Source: Streptomyces alfalfae
GTDB taxonomy: Bacteria > Actinomycetota > Actinomycetes > Streptomycetales > Streptomycetaceae
DNA: 64,000 nucleotides
Assembly (NCBI RefSeq): GCF_004127445.1
Contig: NZ_QEXM01000057.1
Location: 62,001-126,000 of the forward strand
Reading direction: 5' to 3'
Shown here: positions 16,560 to 25,369 of the stretch, in pieces
How positions within the stretch are numbered: position 1 is the stretch's first letter
Layout of the letters: every line of letters begins with the position of its first letter
Position numbers and translations under genes: made by a program
Notes under the pieces: model-generated
What the model was told of the DNA's origin: nothing
The model's input: the letters and a program-made list of their open reading frames with translations, nothing else
Databases searched by the model: none

Positions 16560-17711
16560 GTGACGGTGGAGCTACGGACGGTTCCACTGGTGGGCGGGCC
16601 GGTGGAGTTGCGGGGCGCGCTGAACCTGGAGATCACACAGGCAGGGGTGATGCCGTGCCGGTTGCCCGCGTGGACCAAGGAGCAGTACCAGGAACCATCG
16701 GTCCACGGGGTGACCCTGATGCCCTCGGGAGTGCGGCTGGTGTTCCGTACCGATGCGCGTGCATTGGAGTTCGAGGTACTCACCTCCACCGGCCAGCTTT
16801 ACTCCGACCCCCATCCTCGCCCCACCGGGATGGTGGAGTTGATGGTCGACGGTACCTTGGCCGGGCGTCAGCAGGCTCCGGTGGGCAACGTCCTGCGGAT
16901 GGCGGGCCCCGGAGCAGCACAGCGACTCATCCCGGGCGAGCCAGGGACCGTACGGTTCGCCGGGCTACCGGCCGGCATGAAGGACGTCGAGTTGTGGCTG
17001 CCCCAGCAGACCCCGACGGAACTGGTGGCACTGCGCGCCGACGGCGACGTGCTGGCACCGCTGCCGGACGGGCGACGCCGCTGGGTGCACCACGGCAGCT
17101 CCATCAGTCACTGCATCGAGGCCGACGGCCCGACCGGGACCTGGCCCGTGGTGGCAGCGGCACTCGGCGGGGTGGAGGCGATCAACCTCAGCCTGGCGGG
17201 CAACGCGCTGCTGGACCCCTACGTCGCCCGGACGATCCGCGACACGCCCGCCGATTTGATCAGCCTCAAGGTGGGCATCAACATCGTGAGCCTGTGTGCT
17301 TTCCGGCTGCGGACGTTCGGCCCGGCGGTACACGGGTTCCTGGACACGATCCGGGATGGCCACCCGGACACTCCGCTGCTGTTGATCTCTCCGGTGAGTT
17401 GTCCGGCCCTGGAGGAGACCCCCGGCCCGACCGTGACCGGCCCGGACGGGCGGTTGGCTGCCCTCGGCGATCCGGCAGACGTGGCCGACGGGACATTGTC
17501 GCTGGCGGTGGTCCGTGCCGAGCTGGCCCGGATCGTCGCGACACGACGGGCGTCCGATCCCCACCTCCACTACCTCGACGGACGTGAACTGCTCGGTCCG
17601 GACGAGACAGAGGACTTGTCCGACGGCCTGCACCCCACCGCCGCCGCTTATCGTCGAATGGGCAAGCGCTTCGCAGCCCATGCCTTCGCGACCGACGGCC
17701 CCTTCCGCTGA
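16560..17711 (+). CDS. SGNH/GDSL-type hydrolase
   Basis: A 383-residue hydrolase with an N-terminal beta-sandwich-like domain (residues 1-170) and a C-terminal SGNH catalytic domain. Block I is WVHHGSSISHC with the nucleophile Ser, block II is NLSLAGNALLD, block III is LKVGINI, and block V is LSDGLHPTAAAYRRMGK with the catalytic Asp and His. No signal peptide is seen, so it is probably cytoplasmic. Such enzymes are esterases, lipases or carbohydrate deacetylases. It starts at GTG 16560 after GGAGCG, and a strong hairpin follows the stop. Confidence 0.85.
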   Translation: MTVELRTVPLVGGPVELRGALNLEITQAGVMPCRLPAWTKEQYQEPSVHGVTLMPSGVRLVFRTDARALEFEVLTSTGQLYSDPHPRPTGMVELMVDGTLAGRQQAPVGNVLRMAGPGAAQRLIPGEPGTVRFAGLPAGMKDVELWLPQQTPTELVALRADGDVLAPLPDGRRRWVHHGSSISHCIEADGPTGTWPVVAAALGGVEAINLSLAGNALLDPYVARTIRDTPADLISLKVGINIVSLCAFRLRTFGPAVHGFLDTIRDGHPDTPLLLISPVSCPALEETPGPTVTGPDGRLAALGDPADVADGTLSLAVVRAELARIVATRRASDPHLHYLDGRELLGPDETEDLSDGLHPTAAAYRRMGKRFAAHAFATDGPFR

Positions 17712-17714
17712 GTG

Positions 17715-17750
17715 GGCAGCTCCACACCCTGCGTCTGGTGTGGAGCTGCC
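17715..17750 (+). terminator. 14-base-pair hairpin terminator after the SGNH hydrolase
   Basis: GGCAGCTCCACACC (17715-17728) is perfectly complementary to GGTGTGGAGCTGCC (17737-17750) with an 8-base loop. It begins 3 bases after the stop codon. No U-tract follows, as is common for Streptomyces terminators. Confidence 0.85.
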
Positions 17751-17913
17751 GCCCTGCGGTTCGACGGGGGTGAAGTCGACCCGCCAGTGCGGGACGGCAG
17801 TACGTGACTGAACTGAACCTCGCGGCTCACCGACCGCCGGTTACCGGCCGCGCCCACCACAGGCTGAAGCGGGAAATGGTTCGCGGCCCCGGCCGGGCGG
17901 TTCTAGCCTGCGT

Positions 17914-17953
17914 CAGGTGATGACAGGTGATGACAGGTGATGACAGGTGATGA
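17914..17953 (+). repeat. Four tandem copies of CAGGTGATGA
   Basis: Four perfect 10-base units (17914-17923, 17924-17933, 17934-17943, 17944-17953). The repeats supply GTG/ATG starts and run into the first codons of the decayed nucleotidyltransferase gene. Confidence 0.95.
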
Positions 17954-18330
17954 CGTGTTGTTCGTGCTCACCCTGCTTCGACGGGCCAAGCTGGACGTCT
18001 GGAGCGGTGGCGGGTGGGGTATCGACGCTCTGGTCGGCGAGCAGACGAGAGATCACCGCGACCTGGATCTGATGCGATCTGACGCACCGGCAGGAGCAGG
18101 AAGAAGTGGTGGTGGCAACCCTGCATGAGGCCGGTTTCGTGGAGACCCTGAACTGGAGGCCCATCAGGTTCGTCGTGACGGCACCGGACGGACGCGAGCT
18201 CGACCTCCACCCGCTGGTCTTCGCCGATGACGGCGCAGCGGTGCAGGCGTCACCTCCGGGCGCGACCGTCACGACATGGAACAGCTCCGCCGCGTTTTCG
18301 GGATCGCCACGCACGACGTCTGCCGGGTGC
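17937..18330 (+). pseudogene. Decayed lincosamide-nucleotidyltransferase-like gene
   Basis: Three frames together spell a Lnu/LinA-like protein. The first part has VLFVLTLLRRAKLDVWSGGG and WGIDALVGEQTRDHRDLDLM, which includes the family's GGWGxDAL and HxDxD catalytic region. Near 18090 the frame shifts to TLHEAGFVETLNWRPIRFVV and ELDLHPLVFADDGAAVQAS. A third frame gives GRDRHDMEQLRRVFGIATH, the C-terminal motif. About 60 residues between the last two blocks are missing. The frameshifts and the internal deletion mean it cannot make a working enzyme. Enzymes of this family adenylylate lincosamide antibiotics; whether the ancestor did so is unknown. Confidence 0.75.
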
Positions 18331-18539
18331 TGCTCGACCGGAGGGGCGCGACCGGGTCGGTCACGGTGACCGGAGAGTCGGCGGGGACGGTGGCCGCGGC
18401 GCCGAAGACGACGCCGACCAGCACCGCGCCTCCTTGGACGGCGAGCAGCCCGGCGCCGTGCAGCCAAGGCACCGTGCCGAAAGTCGCCGTGCCGAAAGTC
18501 GCCGGGCGGGCCGCCCCCTGGGGCGAGTTCCGCTGCATG

Positions 18540-19220
18540 TCAGCCCCTAGTGGGCCGCTGCCCCGGGAGACTGTCGGTTGCGATCGGGAGGCTGCGCAGT
18601 GTCAGTGCCGCCGGCGGGGGCAGCGGTTTGTTGGCCGAGTCGGTGCGGAACGACTGGAGCAGATAGGCCACCAGGCGCCGGGACGCCGCATCATCATCCG
18701 GTAGGGCGGCCACCAGACCGCAGTGTGCCAACAGGATCACGGCGAGGTCGGACGGGCGGAAATCGGCCCGCAGCGCGCCCGCCGCCTGGGCCCTGCGCAC
18801 CAGGGTCGTGAAGTCCCGCTCGGCTTGTCGCCGGTACTGCGCGTGTTCCGACGTGCTTTCCGGGAAGGCCGCGACGAACGCGGCCGGGAACCCGCGTTGT
18901 TCCCGTTGCAGACCGCAGACCGACTCGACCAGATGCTGGAAGCCTTGCCACGGGTCAGGCGTGGCCAAAGCCTCGGTGAGCGCCCGCTCGCAGGCCTCCA
19001 TCTGCTGCGCGAACACGCCGCGTACCAAGGCGTCCCGGGTCGGGAAATGCCGGTACAGCGTCGCTACGCCGACCCCCGCCCGTCGGGCCACGGTCGCCAT
19101 CGGGGCGTCGATGCCGTGCTCCGCGAAGACCGCGCGAGCTGCGCCGAGGACGCGCTCCCGGTTGCGCCGGGCGTCCGCCCGTACCCCGTCTCGGGCTGTG
19201 ATCCGAGAGGATTCCGCCAT
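18540..19220 (-). CDS. TetR-family repressor
   Basis: A 226-residue TetR regulator. The N-terminal helix-turn-helix is MATVARRAGVGVATLYRHFP after ARAVFAEHGIDA. The ligand domain has VFAQQMEACERALTEAL and a typical TetR_C helix pattern. ATG 19220 is used; 14 upstream in-frame codons are less likely coding. It is divergent from the quinone oxidoreductase gene with an 18-base palindrome between them, so it probably represses that gene and itself, released by an unknown electrophile or quinone-like ligand (inference). Confidence 0.92.
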   Translation of the reverse strand: MAESSRITARDGVRADARRNRERVLGAARAVFAEHGIDAPMATVARRAGVGVATLYRHFPTRDALVRGVFAQQMEACERALTEALATPDPWQGFQHLVESVCGLQREQRGFPAAFVAAFPESTSEHAQYRRQAERDFTTLVRRAQAAGALRADFRPSDLAVILLAHCGLVAALPDDDAASRRLVAYLLQSFRTDSANKPLPPPAALTLRSLPIATDSLPGQRPTRG

Positions 19221-19244
19221 CACTGTCTCTCGCTTCCGGTCCAG

Positions 19245-19262
19245 GTGGACGATTGCGTCCAC
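19245..19262. promoter_or_regulatory. TetR operator palindrome
   Basis: GTGGACG-ATTG-CGTCCAC, perfect 7-base arms with a 4-base centre, in the 101-base gap between the divergent TetR and oxidoreductase starts. Size and position fit a TetR-family operator. Confidence 0.8.
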
Positions 19263-19321
19263 TCAGGAGCTTACGGTCGGTGCCAGATTCCCGTACGGCC
19301 CCCGGCGGCAAAGGCAGAACG

Positions 19322-20287
19322 ATGAACGACCGCATGATGAAGGCAGTGCTCTACGACCGCTATGGCGGCCCCGACGTGCTCTACACGGGCAGCGTGCCAC
19401 GCCCCGAGCCGTCCGCCGGCGAGGTCCTTGTCCGGGTGTCCGCGTTCAGCGTCAACGGCGGTGAACTGGCGGCCCGTGCCGGCCGGCTCCGCCTCCTGAG
19501 CGGCCGGAAGTTCCCCAAGCGCATCGGCTTGGACTTCACCGGCGAGGTCGCCGCACTGGGGGCCGGAGTCACACGGTTCGCGGTCGATGACCTCGTATGG
19601 GGAGTCCTGGGCCGCACCTCCGGGTTCGGCAGTGCCGCCGAGTACGTGACCGTACCCGCCGAACGGGTCGGCCGGCTCCCCGACGGCCTCGACCCGGTGG
19701 ACGCCGCCGCGCTGCCGGTGGCCACCACGGCCATCACCGCGCTGCGGGACAAAGCCGGGCTGCGCCCCGGCGAACGGCTGCTCGTCCGGGGCGCGGCGGG
19801 CGGTGTCGGCAACGCCGCCGTCCAGCTCGGACGGGCGTACGGCGCGGAGGTCACGGCCCTGGCCCGCGCGGCCAACCTCGACTTCGTCCGCGGGCTCGGC
19901 GCGCACGAGGCCGTCGACCACCGGACCGTGCGGCCGGCGGAACTGCGCCACTTCGACGTGGTCCTGGACACCGCGGGGACCGACCTACGGGCCTTTCGAC
20001 GCCTGCTGAAGCCCGGCGGGCGCATGGTCACCATCGCCTTCGACCTGAAAAGGCCCGCTGCGTCGCTCGGTTACCTCGCGGCCAGCACGGTTCACGGACA
20101 CGGCCGGGTGCGCTTCTTCAGCGGCAACCCCAGGCGGGCGGACTTCGACGACCTCGCCCGCCATGTGGCCGAGGGCAAGCTGAGCCCTGCGGTGGACAAG
20201 GTCTTCGCCCTGGAGGAGACAGCAGCGGCCCATCAGGCGCTGGAGGCGGGCGGTGTCCGGGGCAAGTACGTGGTCAGGGTCGCGTAA
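19322..20287 (+). CDS. Zinc-independent NADP-dependent quinone oxidoreductase (MDR family)
   Basis: A 321-residue medium-chain dehydrogenase/reductase. The N-terminal GroES-like domain starts MMKAVLYDRYGGPDVLYTG. The Rossmann motif is GERLLVRGAAGGVGNAAVQL (AAxxGVG), followed by GAHEAVDHR and LKPGGRMVTIAF. It lacks the Cys/His set of zinc alcohol dehydrogenases, so it belongs with quinone oxidoreductase/enoyl reductase types. ATG 19322 follows GGCAGAACG. It is divergent from a TetR regulator through a palindromic operator and probably induced by the regulator's ligand. Confidence 0.9.
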   Translation: MNDRMMKAVLYDRYGGPDVLYTGSVPRPEPSAGEVLVRVSAFSVNGGELAARAGRLRLLSGRKFPKRIGLDFTGEVAALGAGVTRFAVDDLVWGVLGRTSGFGSAAEYVTVPAERVGRLPDGLDPVDAAALPVATTAITALRDKAGLRPGERLLVRGAAGGVGNAAVQLGRAYGAEVTALARAANLDFVRGLGAHEAVDHRTVRPAELRHFDVVLDTAGTDLRAFRRLLKPGGRMVTIAFDLKRPAASLGYLAASTVHGHGRVRFFSGNPRRADFDDLARHVAEGKLSPAVDKVFALEETAAAHQALEAGGVRGKYVVRVA

Positions 20288-20387
20288 CGCAGCGGATCGA
20301 CGAGGTCGACGTCGTGGTCGAGGCGGGGCAAGTCCTGCCATCTGGCCGTCCCTGGTCAGTGAGGGCGTGATCGGAGAGTCTGGGGGC

Positions 20388-20759
20388 ATGCTGCTGCCAC
20401 TGACGCATGGGAAGACCGAGCGGTTCGAGGTCTTCCGCATCACCGATCCCGTCAGGCACCTCACTTCTGAGGACCTGGCGGGCGACACCGCCGCAGTCCG
20501 GGTCGGCGACCAAGTCCAGCAGGCCCTGTCTCTGATCGCCGATCTGCCGGGCAGCGAGATGTACCGTTGCTTCCTCCCAGGCTGGGGTGTCCGGGCGCAC
20601 GGCCCCACCGATGTGCTCTTCGAGATCGCCTTCTGCTTCCGCTGCCACGGCGCCCGCGTCTGGGGGCCGGATCTTCCTGTCGAACAACAAGGCCAGACAT
20701 TCGACGCCGAGAGCCCTGCCGCCGTTGAACTGCTCCGCCGGTTCCGCTCCTGCGTATGA
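20388..20759 (+). CDS. Hypothetical protein
   Basis: A 123-residue protein not recognised by me. It contains FEVFRITDPVRHLTSEDLAG and a C-terminal EIAFCFRCHGARVWGPDLP with a CxxC-like Cys-Phe-Arg-Cys. No membrane helix or signal sequence is present. ATG 20388 has a GGGGG upstream; a GTG at 20367 in the same frame is possible. Codon bias is normal for the window, which supports coding. Confidence 0.6.
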   Translation: MLLPLTHGKTERFEVFRITDPVRHLTSEDLAGDTAAVRVGDQVQQALSLIADLPGSEMYRCFLPGWGVRAHGPTDVLFEIAFCFRCHGARVWGPDLPVEQQGQTFDAESPAAVELLRRFRSCV

Positions 20760-21262
20760 GGGCTCCCACTTCCCGGCCCTCAGCCCTTTCCGAAGTGCAC
20801 CTGGGCAGGCGTCCACGGTGTTGAGCGTTCCCGCCGGTTCGAGCAGCGGAATCGAGGTCTGCTCATGGGCGGCCGGCTGCCGTAAGACATGAGGCCGGCG
20901 TGTTCGTGGCATGGCTCTACCGCTGCCTCATCGGCGAAGGGATAGCAGGCCCCGACTCCTCCGCTGTCAACGCCGGCCCTGCGGATGTGCGGGCTTCCGA
21001 TGACCGCCGACGAACGGCCAGAACCCTGGAGCAGGCCGGACCGCGGCATGTGAATCCGCCCTGCCCTGCCCTGTCATGCCTGGACGGGCAGGGCAAGCCG
21101 GCCACATGTGACGGGTACCTGCTCTCCTGACTCCCTCTGAACAGCCGATTCTCCGGACGCCGTGGCCCATGACAACGACAATGGCCCCACGGACCGATGA
21201 CGCCATGAAGACTGCGCACTCAGGACAGACGTCCCAGGCGTGCGCGCGGAGAGGGAAAAGAC
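20760..21262. other. Gene-free stretch before the DUF574 methyltransferase
   Basis: About 500 bases with no frame showing family similarity or a credible ribosome site on either strand. Presumably carries the promoter of the following methyltransferase gene. Confidence 0.5.
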
Positions 21263-22075
21263 GTGAGTGGGAACCAGTACCCGTCTGCTGTGCCGGACAA
21301 GCTGAACACCGGAGTCGCGCACAACGCACGGGTGTGGAACTACTGGGTCGGCGGGAAAGACCACTATGAGGTCGACCAGCAGGTCGGCGACCAGGTCGCC
21401 GCGATGTTCCCCGTGATCCGGGACGTGGCTCGCGCGGACCGCGACTTCCTCGGCCGCGCGGTCCGATTCCTGGCCTCCGACCGCGGAGTGCGGCAGTTCC
21501 TGGACATCGGCACCGGACTGCCGACCCTGGAGAACACCCACGAGATAGCCCAGAGGATCGCACCCGAGTCCCGGATCGTCTATGTCGACAACGATCCCAT
21601 CGTGCTGGTGCACGCCCGCAGCCTGCTCGTCGGCGCCCCACAGGGCGCCACCGATTACATCGACGCCGACGCCCACCGCCCGGACAGCATCATCGAGCGA
21701 GCCTCGGAGACTCTCGACCTCGACCGGCCCGTCGCGGTCATGATGCTGGGAATCCTCAACTTCATCCTTGACACGGAACAGGCGCTGCACACCGTGCGCC
21801 GGATCATGGCCTCGGTGCCCTCCGGCAGTTACCTCGTCATGACGCATCCCACCACCGACACCGACCTGGGGGGCGAGGGCAACGTCGAGGCGATGAAGTT
21901 CTGGAACGCGAACGCGACGCCGCCGATCACCGCGCGAAGCCGATCGGAGATCAACGCGTTCTTCGAAGGGTTGGACCTCCTCCCTCCCGGCCTCGTGTCG
22001 TGTTCGCGGTGGCGTGCCGCATCGGAGTCTCCCGTCGTGCTCCCGCAGTTCGGTGCGGTCGCCGTGAAGCCCTGA
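21263..22075 (+). CDS. SAM-dependent methyltransferase of the DUF574 (Methyltransf_19) family
   Basis: A 270-residue protein with the family hallmarks: an N-terminal NTGVAHNARVWNYWVGGKDH, then VRQFLDIGTGLPTLENTHE as motif I, RIVYVDNDPIVLVHARSLL, and SGSYLVMTHPTTD. This group is abundant in Streptomyces and its substrates are largely unknown. GTG 21263 follows GAGGGAAAAGAC at good spacing. It is flanked by non-coding sequence on the left and the converging amidotransferase gene on the right, so it is probably monocistronic. Confidence 0.92.
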   Translation: MSGNQYPSAVPDKLNTGVAHNARVWNYWVGGKDHYEVDQQVGDQVAAMFPVIRDVARADRDFLGRAVRFLASDRGVRQFLDIGTGLPTLENTHEIAQRIAPESRIVYVDNDPIVLVHARSLLVGAPQGATDYIDADAHRPDSIIERASETLDLDRPVAVMMLGILNFILDTEQALHTVRRIMASVPSGSYLVMTHPTTDTDLGGEGNVEAMKFWNANATPPITARSRSEINAFFEGLDLLPPGLVSCSRWRAASESPVVLPQFGAVAVKP

Positions 22076-22167
22076 AGGCACACGAACCCGAACGCCCTCA
22101 AGGCAGTCATCGGCCCCGACGGCGGGCCGGCACCGCGTATGACCGCACAAGGTCGCGCCTCACTCCT

Positions 22168-23037
22168 TCACGCCGTCTTCTGTGATGCGGCGGCGTCGGG
22201 GCGCAGGTCGTCGAGGGTGAGCTGGTGCGCGGGAGGGTCGGGCAGGATGTCGTGTCGAGTGGTGCGCAGGTCCGGGCCCACGTGGAGGAGTTCGCCCGGG
22301 TTCATGAGGCGCCAGTGGGGGTTGTCGTCGATGCGTTCGCTGGCGACGACGACTGAGGGGTGATCGGCCAGCCCGGCGGAGTGGACGCGCAGGTGTCCGT
22401 GGCTGCCGCTGTGGTCGAGGTGCCGGGTGCCGTGGTGGCCGCCCGCCGGACGTTCGAGGATGTACAGCTCGTGGGTGTCGGGATAGCGAAGCGCCCACAG
22501 CTGGTCAGGTGTGGTGAGGACGAGGTTGAGGGCGTAGAGGGGCAGGTTCTGCGCGATCCATCGGGCGGCGTGCTCGATGCCGGCGGCGACGTCGCCGCCG
22601 GCATCGCGGGTTTCCCGGGTGATGAGGGCGAAGAACCGCTCGGAGTCCGTGTCGCCCTTGGTCAGCGCCCGGTCCTGGCCGAGGTGGTCGTCGAGCCGGT
22701 CGAGGCCCTCGATGACCCCGTTGTGGGCGAACAGCCGCCCGTCCTGCTCGAAGGGGTGGGTGTTGCGGGCTTCCAGGCTGCCGGTAGAGGCGAAGCGGAT
22801 GTGGGCGAGGAAGGTCGTGGACTCCACCTGCCGGGCCTCTTCGGCGAAGGCACGGTCCTGGTAGGCCGCGATCGGCGCCTTGTCGACGTGCGGGGTGCCG
22901 TCCTGGGTGTAATAGCCGAGGCCGGTGCCGTCGGGATCGCGGTGGCTCTGCTTGCTGAGGCTGTCGGGGGCGTCCAGCAGCCAGAACGTGGCATGGGTGC
23001 GCCGCGGGGCGCTGCTGAGGCCGAACAGACGGCACAT
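22168..23037 (-). CDS. Class II glutamine amidotransferase (YafJ/GATase_4 type)
   Basis: A 289-residue Ntn-hydrolase. The nucleophile is Cys2 in MCRLFGLSS, exposed after Met removal. Glutaminase motifs follow: FLAHIRFASTGSLEARNTHP (Arg and Asn for glutamine binding) and LFAHNGVIEG, then GDTDSERFFALI. Only the glutaminase domain is present, without a synthase partner. It lies 76 bases downstream of glutamate decarboxylase on the same strand, so it could hydrolyse glutamine to glutamate and ammonia feeding that enzyme (inference). Confidence 0.88.
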   Translation of the reverse strand: MCRLFGLSSAPRRTHATFWLLDAPDSLSKQSHRDPDGTGLGYYTQDGTPHVDKAPIAAYQDRAFAEEARQVESTTFLAHIRFASTGSLEARNTHPFEQDGRLFAHNGVIEGLDRLDDHLGQDRALTKGDTDSERFFALITRETRDAGGDVAAGIEHAARWIAQNLPLYALNLVLTTPDQLWALRYPDTHELYILERPAGGHHGTRHLDHSGSHGHLRVHSAGLADHPSVVVASERIDDNPHWRLMNPGELLHVGPDLRTTRHDILPDPPAHQLTLDDLRPDAAASQKTA

Positions 23038-23113
23038 GGGTCCTCCTTGCTCGCCGGACGGTCGCCGCGCTCATGGCTGCGTGTGGGCCGGCGGTCCAGT
23101 GGTCGCGGTGTGG

Positions 23114-24544
23114 TCAGTGGCGGCCGGGACGGACGGGGTTCTTGGTCTCCGCGCCGTGGGCGAAGCCGCCGGCGTCGTCCTCGCCGCGGTGGGGCTCGCC
23201 CTGCTCGTCCAGCCGGGGAAGAACACGCCGCAGGTCGTCCAGGAGCAGGTCGGCCAGGTCGTGGCTGAAGCCGTTGCGGACCACGACGCGCAGGACGGCC
23301 AGGTCGGTGCGGTTCTTGGGGAAGGTGTACGCGGGCACCAGCCAGCCGCGCTCGCGCAGTGCGGCGGAGACGTCGAAGACGCTGAAGTGGTCGACGCCGT
23401 CGCGCATCCGGAAGGCGAAGACCGGGAGCCGGCTGCCGTCGGTGATCAGCTCGAACGGGCCGAGCCCGGCGATCTCTCCGGCGAGCCGGGTGGCCACGTC
23501 GCGGCAGGTCTGCTGCACCCTGCGGTAACCGTCGAAGCCGAGACGCAGGAAGTTGTAGTACTGCGCGACGATCTGCGCGCCGGGGCGGGAGAAGTTCAGC
23601 GCGAAGGTCGGCATGTCGCCGCCGAGGTAATTGACGTGGAAGACGAGATCGTCGGGAAGGGCGTCCTCATCGCGCCACAGGGCCCAGCCGACACCGGGCA
23701 TGACCAGGCCGTACTTGTGCCCGGAGGTGTTGATGGAGGCGACCCGCGGCAGCCGGAAGTCCCATGCGAGATCGGGATCGAGGAACGGGGCGATCATCCC
23801 TCCGGAGGCGCCGTCGACATGGATGGGGATGTCCAGGCCGGTGCGGGACTGCAACTCGTCCAGGGCCGAGGCGATGTCGGCGACGGGCTCGTAGGAGCCG
23901 TCGAAGGTGGAGCCGAGCACGGCGACGACGCCGATGGTGTTCTCGTCGCACAGCTCGACCGCCTTGTCGGGGGTGAGGTGGTAGCGGTCGCCCTCCATGG
24001 GTACGTAGCGCGGCTCGACCTCGAAGTAGTCGGCGAACTTCTCCCAGCAGATCTGCACGTTGATGCCCATGACGAGGTTCGGCCGGTCGGTCGGTTCGCC
24101 CTTGGCGCGGCGCCGGTGCTGCCAGCGCCGTTTGAGGGCCAGGCCGCCCAGCATCGCCGCCTCACTCGACCCGGTCGTCGAGCAGCCCATTGCCTGGTGG
24201 GGCGCCTCCGCATGCCACAACCGGGCGAGCATGTGCACGCACCGGCGCTCCAGCTCGGCGGTCTGCGGATACTCGTCCTTGTCGATCATGTTCTTCTGGA
24301 CGCACTCGCTCATCAGCCGCCGCGCCTGGGGCTCCGCCCACGTCGAGACGAAGGTCGCCAGGTTCTGCCGGGCGTTGCCGTCGAGCATCAGCTCGTCGTG
24401 GATCACTTGGTAGGCGGTGTCCGGCTCCATCTCGCGCTCCGGCAGCGCGTACCGCGGCACCCGCAGGGGCTCGCGACTGAATACCGGGTTGATCTCCAGG
24501 TCCCGGCTCTCGCCGCGATCGTGGTGGGGCTGCTGCACGGGCAT
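23114..24544 (-). CDS. gadB: Glutamate decarboxylase
   Basis: A 476-residue PLP enzyme of the GAD family: INPVFSREPLRVPRYALPE at the N-terminus, MGCSTTGSSEAAMLGGLALK, PIHVDGASGGMIAPFLDPD, and the PLP Lys in SINTSGHKYGLVMPGVGW. Length fits bacterial GadB (about 466). It converts glutamate to GABA and CO2, consuming a proton. ATG 24544 follows GAAGGTGAAACC. The gene is divergent from a TetR gene and shares a control region containing an inverted repeat. Followed by an amidotransferase gene, probably in one transcript. Confidence 0.93.
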   Translation of the reverse strand: MPVQQPHHDRGESRDLEINPVFSREPLRVPRYALPEREMEPDTAYQVIHDELMLDGNARQNLATFVSTWAEPQARRLMSECVQKNMIDKDEYPQTAELERRCVHMLARLWHAEAPHQAMGCSTTGSSEAAMLGGLALKRRWQHRRRAKGEPTDRPNLVMGINVQICWEKFADYFEVEPRYVPMEGDRYHLTPDKAVELCDENTIGVVAVLGSTFDGSYEPVADIASALDELQSRTGLDIPIHVDGASGGMIAPFLDPDLAWDFRLPRVASINTSGHKYGLVMPGVGWALWRDEDALPDDLVFHVNYLGGDMPTFALNFSRPGAQIVAQYYNFLRLGFDGYRRVQQTCRDVATRLAGEIAGLGPFELITDGSRLPVFAFRMRDGVDHFSVFDVSAALRERGWLVPAYTFPKNRTDLAVLRVVVRNGFSHDLADLLLDDLRRVLPRLDEQGEPHRGEDDAGGFAHGAETKNPVRPGRH

Positions 24545-24670
24545 GCGGGTTTCACCTTCGCTTCGTTCCGTGGCCTGTTCCGGCCGGGCACACGTTGTTC
24601 GCAGTTCCCGCCCCGCCATGGGGAATCCACCTGGCCCAACCATCTGCCAACCCGGGTTCCGCTCCATATC

Positions 24671-24702
24671 TAGAGAGGCATCTAAAATTTGGGTACTCTC
24701 TA
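24671..24702. promoter_or_regulatory. AT-rich inverted repeat between gadB and a TetR gene
   Basis: TAGAGAG (24671-24677) and CTCTCTA (24696-24702) are perfect 7-base arms separated by 18 mostly A/T bases, unusually AT-rich for this DNA. Position between divergent starts fits promoter/operator function for the TetR and possibly gadB. Confidence 0.6.
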
Positions 24703-24745
24703 AAAAACACCGGGGCGATGCGGCTAGGGCGAAGGGGCGGTGCGT

Positions 24746-25369
24746 ATGCGGACAGTCGAAGGCGGCCTACGCGAGCAGCACAAGGCCAGGCGGCGATCCC
24801 GCATCCTTGAGGCGACGCGTGAACTTCTGCGCGAGAGCCCGGAAGCGGTGATCAGCACCGAGCGGATCGCCGAGCGAGCGGAGGTCTCCCCGGCCACCGT
24901 GTACAACCTGATCGGGCCGCGCGACAAGATCTGGGAGGCGCTCGCCGCCGGATTCATGGACGAACTCGAACGCCGCCTGGTCGCAGCGGGAGCCGCTGGT
25001 CCGCGGGAGGTCGTCAGGTCGACCGTCCAGTTGTTCGTGGAGGACCCGGTCGTGTCGCGCCGCATGGCGAGCGCCTGGCAGGGGAGCGGCCTCCTGCTCG
25101 ACCGCACTCCGCACAGGCACCTCCGCCGAGCGATGACGGACGCACGGACCGAGGGCCTTCTGCGCGCCGACATCGACACCGACGCGTTGGCCGCCATGGT
25201 CAGCAGCTCGTGCTCGGGCGCGCTCCATCAGTGGGTGGCCGAGTCGATCGACGACGATCGGTTCCTGGCGCGTGCGCTGTTCGCGCTGGACGTCGCCCTC
25301 GCCGCCGCGGCCGCGGACCCCTGCCGTGACCGACTCCTGGCACCGCTGAGGGACCGAGGCACGAGATGA
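24746..25369 (+). CDS. TetR-family regulator
   Basis: A 207-residue TetR protein. The DNA-binding domain is RRRSRILEATRELLRESPEA, then ISTERIAERAEVSPATVYNL. The C-terminal region carries LRRAMTDARTEGLLRADIDT. ATG 24746 is preferred over GTG 24740 because GAAGGGG is better spaced. Its stop overlaps the start of the alpha/beta hydrolase (ATGA at 25366-25369), so the two are translationally coupled and probably one operon, divergent from gadB. Confidence 0.9.
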   Translation: MRTVEGGLREQHKARRRSRILEATRELLRESPEAVISTERIAERAEVSPATVYNLIGPRDKIWEALAAGFMDELERRLVAAGAAGPREVVRSTVQLFVEDPVVSRRMASAWQGSGLLLDRTPHRHLRRAMTDARTEGLLRADIDTDALAAMVSSSCSGALHQWVAESIDDDRFLARALFALDVALAAAAADPCRDRLLAPLRDRGTR

